Shown one piece after another: positions 6,551-12,020 of a stretch of 12,020 bases of DNA. The translations under genes were made by a program, and so were the position numbers. Positions within the stretch are counted from its first letter, which is position 1, and each line of letters begins with the position of its first letter. The DNA is from Streptosporangiaceae bacterium (GTDB taxonomy: Bacteria; Actinomycetota; Actinomycetes; Streptosporangiales; Streptosporangiaceae), in NCBI GenBank assembly GCA_030045175.1, contig JASIBM010000384.1:1-12020 (forward strand), read 5' to 3'. Under the pieces are notes generated by a model, which had not been told where the DNA came from, made no database searches, and saw nothing but the letters and a program-made list of their open reading frames with translations.

Positions 6551-7282
6551 TCAGTTGTGGGTCTGTTCCCCCTCGCCCCTCGCCTCGCGGCACGCCGCCG
6601 CGTCGCGACGCCCGCTCAGCCGGTCCGCGGCGAGCAGGCGGCGGGCCTGCTCGGCGTATAGCACGGCGGCCCACCAGTACAAGGCAGTTCCCCAGAGCGC
6701 GAATGCCCAACCGACTACCCGGGCTAGCGTTGAGTATGACGTCGGGTGCGAACCTAGAAAGAGCAGCGGAAAAGCATAGAGAAGGGCCAGCGTGGCTGCT
6801 TTGCCAACAAAACTGACCTTGAGCGGACCGTAACCGGCGCGCCATAGAACGATGAGAACAACGCCAAGGACGAGCTCCCGGCCGGCTAGCACTCCGACGA
6901 GCCACCACGGGATGATCACCCGCACCGCCAGGGCGGTGACCGTCGCGACGATGTAGAGGCGGTCAGCGACGGGGTCAAGCAGTTCGCCGAGCCGGCTCTG
7001 CTGGTTCCACGCGCGCGCGATCTTGCCGTCGAGCCAGTCCGATACCCCGGCAGCGGCGAGCAAGCCGACCGCCCACCAGTCGCCCGCCTGAGTGCGCAGC
7101 CCGAGAACCAGCCACACGAACACGGGCACGCCGGCCAGCCGCGCCATGCTGATGAGGTTGGGGACGGTCAGCACGCGCTGCGGCACGGACTGCCGGTCCT
7201 GGGCTTGCTGAGAGCCGGCCTGCCCGGTGTGCTGGGCCTGCCGGTTGTGCTGGGCCTGCCGGGTGTTGGCCTGCTCAGGCAT
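6551..7282 (-). CDS. cls: CDP-alcohol phosphatidyltransferase, probable actinobacterial cardiolipin synthase
   Basis: This is a 243-residue integral membrane enzyme of phospholipid synthesis. The family signature is complete: D82, D85, G86, A89, R90, G99, D103 and D107 (DWLDGKIAR then GELLDPVADR), which bind CDP-diacylglycerol and metal. Hydrophobic segments occur at about 50-62, 69-80, 108-125, 128-145, 158-172 and 185-210, compatible with six membrane helices. Gene order next to the manC fusion matches S. coelicolor SCO1389, which is a CDP-alcohol-type cardiolipin synthase; phosphatidylglycerophosphate synthase remains possible (mycobacterial pgsA2 lies in the same neighbourhood). An unusual Gln-rich soluble tail (residues 3-31) precedes the first helix. 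ATG at 7280-7282 is chosen for GGAGGAAG eight bases upstream; an upstream open frame would run into the terminator hairpin. Confidence 0.85.
   Translation of the reverse strand: MPEQANTRQAQHNRQAQHTGQAGSQQAQDRQSVPQRVLTVPNLISMARLAGVPVFVWLVLGLRTQAGDWWAVGLLAAAGVSDWLDGKIARAWNQQSRLGELLDPVADRLYIVATVTALAVRVIIPWWLVGVLAGRELVLGVVLIVLWRAGYGPLKVSFVGKAATLALLYAFPLLFLGSHPTSYSTLARVVGWAFALWGTALYWWAAVLYAEQARRLLAADRLSGRRDAAACREARGEGEQTHN
7228..7263 (-). repeat. 18-bp tandem duplication in the 5' coding part of cls
   Basis: TGTGCTGGGCCTGCCGG occurs at 7228-7244 and again from 7246, an 18-base period. It encodes the hexapeptide series QAQHNR / QAQHTG in the Gln-rich N-terminal tail, and partial copies flank it. 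The reading frame is kept. Confidence 0.75.
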
Positions 7283-7308
7283 GGTTTCCGCTTCCTCCCC
7301 CGTCGCAG

Positions 7309-7314
7309 ACGTTA
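7309..7314 (-). promoter_or_regulatory. Candidate -10 element for the cls-manC operon
   Basis: TAACGT (minus strand) lies about 27 bases before the cls ATG and matches the -10 hexamer proposed for the second merR gene. No good -35 is seen 16-19 bases upstream. It lies just downstream, in the cls direction, of the terminator hairpin, where an operon promoter would be expected. Confidence 0.3.
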
Positions 7315-7365
7315 CGCGCTCCGGTGCCCGGACCGCTACCCACGACACCCCCGCCGGGCACACAG

Positions 7366-7415
7366 CAACGTGGGGCCCTTGCTGCTCTTGTAGCAGCAGC
7401 AAGGGCCCCACGTTG
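7366..7415. terminator. 21-bp perfect inverted repeat, probable transcription terminator
   Basis: The arms at 7366-7386 and 7395-7415 are perfectly complementary over 21 bases (CAACGTGGGGCCC at the outer end, CTTGCTGCT at the inner end) around an eight-base loop. It begins 47 nt after the thiolase stop and lies before the cls promoter region. No U-run follows on either strand, as is common for actinobacterial stem-only terminators. It would stop thiolase transcription entering cls. Confidence 0.8.
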
Positions 7416-7462
7416 TCGTTTCGCCCGCGTCATATGGCGGCAGTCCGCGCACGAGGAAGGAC

Positions 7463-8644
7463 TCAGGACTCCCAGAGGCTCGCGATGCCCTGGCCTACGC
7501 CAATGCACATGGTGGCGGCGCCGCGACCGCCGCCGCGCCTGCGCAGTTCGTGCAGCAACGTGGTGGTGATCCTGGCACCAGAGCAGCCGAGCGGGTGCCC
7601 GATCGCGATCGCGCCGCCGTTGACGTTGACCAGCTCAGGCTCGCACTTGAGCTGGTCAATCACGGCGAGAGCCTGGGCCGCGAACGCCTCGTTGACCTCG
7701 AGCAGGGCCAGGTCATCAACCCGCCAGCCAGACCTGGCCAGCGCCTTGCTCATGGCCGGCACCGGCCCGATTCCCATGTAGTCGGGGTGCACGCCGGCCG
7801 ACGCCGCACCGACGTACCTGGCCAAGGGCTCGGCGCCGGCCGCCGTCATGGCGCGCTCGGACATCAGCAGCAGGCCCGCCGCGCCGTCGTTCAGGCCCGA
7901 TGAATTCCCGCCGGTCACCGTCCCGCCCGCGCGGAACGCGGGCGGCTTGGCGGCAAGCTCCTCGGCGGTCAGGTCGGGCCTGATCCCCTCGTCAGCGCTC
8001 ACCTGCCCGCGCGCGGCCTGCACGGGCACGATCTGGGCACCGAACCTGCCTGCCGCGGTGGCCTCGGCCGCGCGCTGGTGGCTGCGCAGCGCGAACTCGT
8101 CCTGCCTGGCCCGGCCGATCGAATAGCGCTCGGCGACGTTTTCCGCCGTCTCGCCGAGGCTGACCGGCGGGTACATGCTCGCCATCTTCGGGCTGACCAG
8201 CCGCCATCCCAGCCTGGTGTCGGCCAGGCCAGCGTCCCTGGGGAACACCTCGGACGCCCGCGGCAGCACGAAAGGCGCGCGGGTCATGGACTCAGCGCCG
8301 CCGGCGATGCAGATGTCGGCGTCGCCAGCGGCTATCGCCCTGGCCGCCGAGCAGACCGCCTCCATGCCCGAGCCGCACAGCCGGTTAACCGTTGCCCCTG
8401 GCACCTCGACCGGCAGGCCGGCCAGCAGCACGCCCATCCGCGCGACGTTCCTGTTGTCCTCGCCCGCCTGGTTAGCCGCGCCCCAGTAGACGTCGTCAAC
8501 GGACAACGGGTCAAGCCATGCGTTGCGCGCCATCAGCGCGGCGATCACGTCGGCGGTCAGGTGATCGGGACGCTCCCCAGCCAGCGCTCCCTTGATCTTC
8601 CCGATCGGGGTCCTGCACGCGTCCACGGCGAACACTGCCGGCAT
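7463..8644 (-). CDS. Thiolase (acetyl-CoA acyltransferase, PcaF/PaaJ-like)
   Basis: This 393-residue enzyme should cleave a 3-oxoacyl-CoA with CoA, or run the reverse condensation. It has full family length and all catalytic residues: nucleophile Cys90 in NRLCGSGMEAV, His350 in GGAIAIGHPLGCSG, and acid/base Cys380 in CIGVGQG, with the CoA-binding GGAESMTRAP segment and NEAFA. The SAGVHPDYMGIGP stretch resembles thiolases of the 3-oxoadipyl-CoA group, so aromatic-compound catabolism is possible, but fatty-acid oxidation cannot be excluded. ATG at 8642-8644 follows GGAGG by six bases. It starts 21 nt after the serine hydrolase stop, so the two are probably one transcript. The large inverted repeat downstream closes the unit. 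Confidence 0.93.
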   Translation of the reverse strand: MPAVFAVDACRTPIGKIKGALAGERPDHLTADVIAALMARNAWLDPLSVDDVYWGAANQAGEDNRNVARMGVLLAGLPVEVPGATVNRLCGSGMEAVCSAARAIAAGDADICIAGGAESMTRAPFVLPRASEVFPRDAGLADTRLGWRLVSPKMASMYPPVSLGETAENVAERYSIGRARQDEFALRSHQRAAEATAAGRFGAQIVPVQAARGQVSADEGIRPDLTAEELAAKPPAFRAGGTVTGGNSSGLNDGAAGLLLMSERAMTAAGAEPLARYVGAASAGVHPDYMGIGPVPAMSKALARSGWRVDDLALLEVNEAFAAQALAVIDQLKCEPELVNVNGGAIAIGHPLGCSGARITTTLLHELRRRGGGRGAATMCIGVGQGIASLWES

Positions 8645-8665
8645 CGCCCACCTCCGGTTTCCAGC

Positions 8666-9808
8666 TTAGACGCAGCTATACAGCGCATCGATGAGCGCGC
8701 GGTTGCGCGGGTTCTGCCAGCGTGGCCCCATCTGCCCCGTTACGTAGCCAAATCCCACGCCGGCCAGGGCGTCGCAGAACCCGAGCGAGCCGCCGGCCCC
8801 GAAGTGGCCGAACGCCTCCTGGTTAGGGCCGATCGGCCGCTCGGGCTGGGTGAGCTGGAAGCCGAGCCCGAACCTGGACGGGCGGTTCAGGACCAGGTCG
8901 TCGCCGTAGACCTGCTCGGTCGCCGCGGCGGCCAGCGCACCGGAGTCGACGACCCTGATGCCGCCGGCGACGCCACCCGCGGCGAGCGCCGTGTAGATCC
9001 GCGCGACCCCCCGGGCACTGCCATGGCCGTTGGTGGAAGGGATCTCGGACCGCCGCCACGCAGCGGTGTTGACGACCCCGATGCCGGACAGGTCGGCGGG
9101 GTTGAGGTAGGAGTTGCGCTCCATCAGCTTGTCCTCGGGCAGCTTGTCCTCGGGCAGGCCGAGCACGACCTCGTGCGGGTCAGTCCAGATGAAGTCGGCG
9201 ACCCGCGCGTGCTCGGCGACGTCCAGGCCGATGTGCACGTCGGCGCCGAGCGGGCCGGCCACCTCCGCCCGCAGCAGCGCGCCGACGCTGCGGCCGGACG
9301 CCCGGCGCAGCACCTCCCCGACCAGGAAGCCGAACGTGTTGACGTGGTACCCGTGCGCCCTGCCTGGCTCCCACCACGGCTGGTGGGCGGCGAGCTCGCT
9401 GGTCATCAGCCGCCAGTCGAGCATCGCGCCAGGTGGCAGGCGGCGCCTGATCGCCGGCAGCCCGGCCTGGTGGGTGAGCAGGTGCCGGACGGTGACCGCC
9501 GACTTGCCCGCCGCGCCGAACTCGGGCCAGTAGCGCGTGACCGGGGCGTCGGTATCCAGCCGCCCGTCGCCGGCCAGCCGGGCCGCGAGCAGCGCCATCA
9601 GGCCCTTGCCCACGGAGAAGAAGTTCACCAGCGTGTCCGGGCGCCAGAGCGTGTCGCCAGACGCGGTCCCGCCCCACAGGTCGGCGACGACCCTGCCGCC
9701 GACCGTCACGCACACCGCCCCTCCGGTCTCACCACGGCTGGCGAAGTTCTCGGCGAACGCGTCGGCCACCGGCCCGAAGCCAGCCGCGACGGTCCCGTCG
9801 ATCGGCAT
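8666..9808 (-). CDS. Serine hydrolase of the beta-lactamase/EstB family
   Basis: This 380-residue protein has the class C beta-lactamase/esterase fold. The SxxK nucleophile motif is Ser65-Val-Gly-Lys68 in FFSVGKGL; the second motif is Tyr154 in GYHVNTFGFLVGEV, which matches EstB-type esterases more than true AmpC enzymes (YxN). A HFGAGGS segment near the C-terminus replaces the KTG motif. VRHLLTHQAGLP is the typical conserved block between the first two motifs. No signal peptide is seen, so it should act in the cytoplasm, which argues against a resistance lactamase and for hydrolysis of esters or amides. The ATG at 9806-9808 lies 28 bases from the divergent amidase ATG and has no Shine-Dalgarno; it is probably leaderless. 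It forms an operon with the thiolase. A 15-bp duplication gives LPEDKLPEDK in the middle of the protein. Confidence 0.9.
   Translation of the reverse strand: MPIDGTVAAGFGPVADAFAENFASRGETGGAVCVTVGGRVVADLWGGTASGDTLWRPDTLVNFFSVGKGLMALLAARLAGDGRLDTDAPVTRYWPEFGAAGKSAVTVRHLLTHQAGLPAIRRRLPPGAMLDWRLMTSELAAHQPWWEPGRAHGYHVNTFGFLVGEVLRRASGRSVGALLRAEVAGPLGADVHIGLDVAEHARVADFIWTDPHEVVLGLPEDKLPEDKLMERNSYLNPADLSGIGVVNTAAWRRSEIPSTNGHGSARGVARIYTALAAGGVAGGIRVVDSGALAAAATEQVYGDDLVLNRPSRFGLGFQLTQPERPIGPNQEAFGHFGAGGSLGFCDALAGVGFGYVTGQMGPRWQNPRNRALIDALYSCV
9128..9157 (-). repeat. 15-bp perfect tandem duplication in the serine hydrolase gene
   Basis: CTTGTCCTCGGGCAG occurs twice head to tail (9128-9142 and 9143-9157), giving the in-frame duplication LPEDKLPEDK. 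It probably lies in a surface loop. It is likely a recent slippage event. Confidence 0.9.
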
Positions 9809-9843
9809 GTTTCAAAATAACCGGTACTGTGCCGCCATGACAG
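9802..9843. promoter_or_regulatory. Compact divergent promoter region, both transcripts predicted leaderless
   Basis: Only 28 bases separate the two start codons. Rightward: TACTGT at 9825-9830 lies six bases before the amidase ATG, with TCGGCA (9802-9807) 17 bases upstream. Leftward: TATTTT (minus strand 9819-9814) lies five bases before the hydrolase ATG, with CTGTCA (9843-9838) 18 bases upstream. Each -35 would lie in the other gene. No Shine-Dalgarno precedes either ATG. The AT-rich TTCAAAATAA is unusual for this DNA. Confidence 0.6.
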
Positions 9844-11261
9844 ACATGACGTGGCTGGACGCCACCGGGCAAGCCGATCTCGTCAGGCGCGGCGAGGTGA
9901 GTCCCGCCGAGCTCGTCGAGGCCGCCATCGCCAGGATCGAGGCGGTCAACCCGCTGCTCGACGCCGTGATCAGGACCAGCTTCGACCGGGCTCGCGAGCA
10001 GGCGGCGGGCGACCTGCCCGACGGCCCGTTCCGCGGCGTTCCGATCCTGCTCAAGGACCTCGGCTGCCTGGTCACCGGCGAGCCGACGGCGTTCGGCCTC
10101 GGGCCGCTGCGCGACATCGCCTGGCCCGTCACCTCGTATCTCGCCGAGCAGTTCGCGGCGGCCGGCTTCGTCGCGCTCGGCCGGACCAACGTGCCCGAGA
10201 TGGGCACGACGGTCACGACGGAGCCGATGAGCTTCCCCCCGGCGCGCAACCCATGGGACCTGAGCCGCTCGACCGGCGGGTCGTCGGGCGGCGCGGCGGC
10301 CGCGGTGGCGGCCGGCCTGGTGCCCGTCGCGCACGCCAGCGACGGGGGCGGGTCGATCCGCATCCCGGCGAGCGAGTGCGGGCTGGTCGGGCTCAAGCCC
10401 ACCCGTGGCAGGGTAAGCCAGGGCCCGGTCGTCGGAGAGGCATGGGCGGGCGGCACGATCGACGGCGCGCTCACCCGCACGGTGCGGGACGCGGCGGGCG
10501 TGCTCGACGCGATAAGGGCGCCGATGCCCGGTGACCCGTACTCCGCGCCTGCGCTGCCCAGGCCGCTGGCTGACGAGGTGGGCCTCGATCCCGGCAGGCT
10601 CAGGATCGGGGTGCTCGACCGGCCGGGCGCCGACTTCTTCCTCGACGACCCGCAGTGCCGCGCCGCGGTGGCCGGCGCGGCACGGGCGCTTGAGTCGCTC
10701 GGGCACGAGGTCACCGGGTCCTGGCCGGCCGCCATGTTCGAGCCGGAGTTTGGCGGGCACTTCATGACGATCATCGCCGCCGACACGGCTGGCACGTTGC
10801 GCGCGTTCGAGCTCGCGCTCGGCCGCGAGATCGCCGACGACGAGATCGAGCCGCGCAACGCCGCGCACCGGGAGGCCGGCCGGGCCCTGTCCGCCGTCGA
10901 CTACCTGGCGAGCCGGGCATGGTTCGGCCAGTGGGCCAGGCGGATGGCGCACTGGTGGGGCGATCACGACCTGCTGCTGACCCCGACGCTTGGCGCGCCC
11001 CCGCCGGAGCTTGGCTGGTTCACGGCGGCCGGCCCGCAGGAGGAAGGGCGGCGCATCGGCAGCTTCATCCCGTACACGCCGCAGTTCAACATGACCGGCC
11101 AGCCGGCCGTGAGCCTGCCGCTGCACTGGACCGATGACGGGCTGCCGGTTGGGGTGCAGCTCGTCGCCGCCTACGGCCGCGAGGACCTGCTCGTCAGGGT
11201 GGCGAGCCAGCTCGAGCTTGCCACGCCGTGGGCGGGCCGGCGACCGCCCACCCACGCCTAG
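9837..11261 (+). CDS. Amidase-signature family enzyme
   Basis: This 474-residue hydrolase of the amidase signature superfamily cleaves an amide bond using a Ser-cisSer-Lys triad. Lys73 lies in GVPILLKDLG, the cis-serine is in STGGSSGG (Ser149/Ser150), and the nucleophile Ser173 is in DGGGSIRIPASECGLVGLKP. Length and order are normal for the family, with the C-terminal FNMTGQPAVSLPLHW and GLPVGVQLVAAYGREDLL blocks intact. It could act on small amides or on indole-acetamide-like compounds; GatA is unlikely, because no gatB or gatC is nearby and the substrate region differs. ATG at 9837 fits the leaderless promoter; ATG at 9846 is an alternative. It is divergent from the serine hydrolase-thiolase operon, and its TAG stop interlocks with that of the ACP gene. 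Confidence 0.93.
   Translation: MTDMTWLDATGQADLVRRGEVSPAELVEAAIARIEAVNPLLDAVIRTSFDRAREQAAGDLPDGPFRGVPILLKDLGCLVTGEPTAFGLGPLRDIAWPVTSYLAEQFAAAGFVALGRTNVPEMGTTVTTEPMSFPPARNPWDLSRSTGGSSGGAAAAVAAGLVPVAHASDGGGSIRIPASECGLVGLKPTRGRVSQGPVVGEAWAGGTIDGALTRTVRDAAGVLDAIRAPMPGDPYSAPALPRPLADEVGLDPGRLRIGVLDRPGADFFLDDPQCRAAVAGAARALESLGHEVTGSWPAAMFEPEFGGHFMTIIAADTAGTLRAFELALGREIADDEIEPRNAAHREAGRALSAVDYLASRAWFGQWARRMAHWWGDHDLLLTPTLGAPPPELGWFTAAGPQEEGRRIGSFIPYTPQFNMTGQPAVSLPLHWTDDGLPVGVQLVAAYGREDLLVRVASQLELATPWAGRRPPTHA
11258..11261. other. Interlocked convergent stop codons (shared CTAG)
   Basis: The plus-strand amidase ends with TAG at 11259-11261 and the minus-strand ACP ends with TAG read from 11260 to 11258. 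The palindrome CTAG serves both stops, so there is no room for an intergenic terminator and the 3' ends of the two mRNAs must overlap. Confidence 0.88.
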
Positions 11262-11560
11262 CCGCCTGGCGCACCGTCCGCGACTCGCTGGGAGATGAAC
11301 GCCGCCAGCGTGCCTATCGTCGCCATGGCGTCCAGGTTCAGGTCCTCGCCGGCCACGTCGACGCCGAACTGGCCGTGCACCCGCGTGAGCAGCATCGCTC
11401 CGCGCAGTGAGTCGAGGCCGATGCCGTCCCGCAGCAACGGCGTGTCCAGGCTCGCCCGCAGCGGCTCAGGATCGCCGGTCAGCTCGGCCAGGATCTGGCG
11501 CACCTTGCTGATCACGTCGGGGCTGGTCACATCGGCACCGGTCACATCGCGGCTAGTCAC
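11258..11560 (-). CDS. Discrete acyl carrier protein, paired with an FkbH-like protein
   Basis: This 100-residue ACP carries a biosynthetic intermediate on 4'-phosphopantetheine attached to Ser51 in DGIGLDSLRG. The four-helix core covers about residues 15-92: VISKVRQILAELTG, then the DSL helix, then VDVAGEDL, then IGTLAAFISQRV. Its upstream neighbour is FkbH-like; FkbH-type proteins load a glyceryl group onto such an ACP in tetronate and methoxymalonyl-type pathways. The GTG at 11558-11560 overlaps the TGA of that gene as GTGA, implying translational coupling. In-frame GTGs at 11545 and 11530 come from a 15-bp repeat, so the exact start is uncertain. No strong Shine-Dalgarno is seen. The stop shares CTAG with the amidase stop. 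It is not the fatty-acid AcpP, judging by sequence and setting. Confidence 0.87.
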   Translation of the reverse strand: MTSRDVTGADVTSPDVISKVRQILAELTGDPEPLRASLDTPLLRDGIGLDSLRGAMLLTRVHGQFGVDVAGEDLNLDAMATIGTLAAFISQRVADGAPGG

Positions 11561-11564
11561 ATCG
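11526..11564 (-). repeat. Three copies of GTCACATCG at a 15-bp period across the ACP start
   Basis: GTCACATCG occurs at 11526-11534, 11541-11549 and 11556-11564 on the plus strand, exactly 15 bases apart. On the minus strand each reads CGATGTGAC and supplies an in-frame GTG for the ACP; the outermost copy also forms the stop of the FkbH-like gene. It encodes the repeated DVT in the ACP N-terminus. Confidence 0.85.
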
Positions 11565-12020
11565 GGCTCGCCGTCACCCAGCCGGGCAGCTCAGGTACCT
11601 GGTCCAGGTTCCTGACGTACAGCGCTGGCTGGCCGGCCGGCCCAGCCTGGTCGGCCGGCCCAGCCTGGTCGGCCGGCCCAGCCTGGCCAACCCGAAAGCC
11701 GGCCGCGACAAGCGCGATCCGCAGCGGGACGTTGCGCGAGTTGATCACGCACGGCAGCCACACCTCGCCGGCCCCGGCGTCGCGGGCGGCGCGGCAGATC
11801 CAGGCGAGCAGCGCGTCTATCACGCCCCGGCCCATCGCCCGGCAGGACATCATCAGCGGCCGGACGCGCCACTGTGCTGGCCCAGGGGGACGACCCCCCG
11901 GAACCCCCCGCAGCGCTGGCCCGGGGAGACGTCCCCCCGGAACCCCCCGCAGCGCTGGCCCGGGAGGACGACCCCCCGAAACCCCCCGCAGCGCTGGCCC
12001 GGGAGGACGACCCCCCGAAA
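11557..12020 (-). CDS. FkbH-like (HAD-IIIC/GNAT) protein, C-terminal part
   Basis: About 154 codons of a larger gene enter from the right edge. FkbH-like proteins take a glyceryl group from 1,3-bisphosphoglycerate, dephosphorylate it and load it on an ACP. The recognisable part is the C-terminal acetyltransferase-like region: WRVRPLMMSCRAMGRG, DALLAWICRAARDAG, EVWLPCVINSRNVPL and ALVAAGFRVG. The catalytic HAD motifs would lie outside the window. Homology continues upstream of the ATG at 11853, so that ATG is internal. Further upstream the frame passes without stops through the 39-bp array, reading PALRGVPGGRPPG units, probably in the loop before the WRV strand. An AGPADQ repeat interrupts the loop after GFRVGQ. 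It ends in GTGA overlap with the ACP gene. Family assignment rests on the C-terminal fragment only. Confidence 0.72.
   Translation of the reverse strand, partial: SGGRPPGPALRGVSGGRPPGPALRGVPGGRLPGPALRGVPGGRPPGPAQWRVRPLMMSCRAMGRGVIDALLAWICRAARDAGAGEVWLPCVINSRNVPLRIALVAAGFRVGQAGPADQAGPADQAGPAGQPALYVRNLDQVPELPGWVTASPM
11623..11686 (-). repeat. 18-bp tandem repeat in the FkbH-like gene
   Basis: CCCAGCCTGGTCGGCCGG repeats at 11641 and 11659 with a partial copy at 11677 and a degenerate one from 11623, an 18-base period. It encodes AGPADQ hexapeptides near the C-terminus. The repeat contains GGCCGGCC palindromes. Confidence 0.9.
11877..12020 (-). repeat. 39-bp GC-rich tandem array (at least 3.7 units, continues past the window)
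   Basis: Units start with CTGGCCC at 11877, 11916, 11955 and 11994, exactly 39 bases apart, and differ at only a few positions; the fourth is cut by the window edge. Each contains GGGGGACGACCCCCC or a variant, a short palindrome, plus a second run of six C. The minus strand therefore carries two G6 tracts per unit. There are no spacers. In the FkbH-like frame each unit encodes PALRGVPGGRPPG or a close variant. Confidence 0.95.

Noticed and set aside
4703..6661. Long plus-strand open frame (652 codons)
   Set aside because: It is antisense to the manC-like gene, is rich in Arg/His/Asp/Gly with no family resemblance, and arises from GC-biased third positions of the true minus-strand gene.
8666..9808. 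Beta-lactam resistance gene
   Set aside because: It has SxxK but an EstB-type tyrosine motif, no KTG and no signal peptide, so an intracellular esterase or amidase role is more likely.
8078..9820. Plus-strand open frame of 580 codons
   Set aside because: It runs antisense across the thiolase and serine hydrolase, both of which have full catalytic motifs on the minus strand.
9729..11255. Minus-strand open frame of 508 codons
   Set aside because: It lies opposite the amidase, whose complete triad and family length settle the coding strand; the composition is that of a shadow frame.
11557..11853. A complete 98-residue protein starting at the ATG at 11853
   Set aside because: FkbH-type similarity (WRVRPLMMSCR) extends upstream of that ATG, so it is an internal methionine of a larger gene.
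11877..12020. CRISPR array
   Set aside because: The units are directly adjacent with no unique spacers between them, and they are in frame within a probable gene.

Overview
The window looks like a chromosomal segment of a high-GC actinomycete. Third codon positions are strongly G/C-biased, GTG starts are common, Shine-Dalgarno sequences are GGAGG-like, and the gene order GarA - FtsR - DUF151 - MerR - gcvP is the one known from Mycobacterium (Rv1827-Rv1832) and Corynebacterium (odhI-ftsR region). The cls-manC pair upstream matches the Streptomyces coelicolor SCO1389-SCO1388 arrangement. Order-level placement (Streptomycetales or Streptosporangiales) is only a guess.

Region 1 (1-7282, all minus strand) is a conserved core block. 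Read in the direction of transcription it holds: a CDP-alcohol phosphatidyltransferase of the actinobacterial cardiolipin synthase type; a mannose-1-phosphate guanylyltransferase fused to a degenerate phosphomannomutase-like domain; an FHA protein of the GarA/OdhI family with an added zinc ribbon; the MerR-type regulator FtsR; a DUF151 'bifunctional nuclease' protein; a second MerR regulator; a glycine riboswitch; and the start of gcvP, which runs off the left edge. The block joins envelope and sugar-nucleotide synthesis, phospho-switched control of 2-oxoglutarate/glutamate metabolism, cell-division regulation and glycine cleavage. The gcvP leader has a plausible expression platform: a segment that can pair with the Shine-Dalgarno/start region.

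Region 2 (7366-11261) is a small metabolic island. A 21-bp perfect inverted repeat separates it from the core block. A thiolase and an EstB-like serine hydrolase form a minus-strand operon. An amidase-signature enzyme is transcribed divergently from only 28 bp of intergenic DNA, where both genes appear to be leaderless.

Region 3 (11258-12020, minus) is the edge of a probable natural-product locus: the C-terminal part of an FkbH-like (HAD-IIIC/GNAT) protein, translationally coupled to a discrete acyl carrier protein. The ACP and amidase genes converge so tightly that both TAG stops share one CTAG.

The least expected signal is a 39-bp GC-rich tandem repeat. It lies inside the FkbH-like reading frame at the right edge (at least 3.7 copies) and, with the same 39-bp period and orientation, inside the N-terminal coding part of the garA-like gene more than 8 kb away. 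The two genes read it in different frames, so it behaves as a mobile or expanding DNA-level repeat and not as a shared protein motif. Two further in-frame tandem repeats (18 bp and 15 bp) sit in the same 500-bp stretch of the fkbH/ACP locus.
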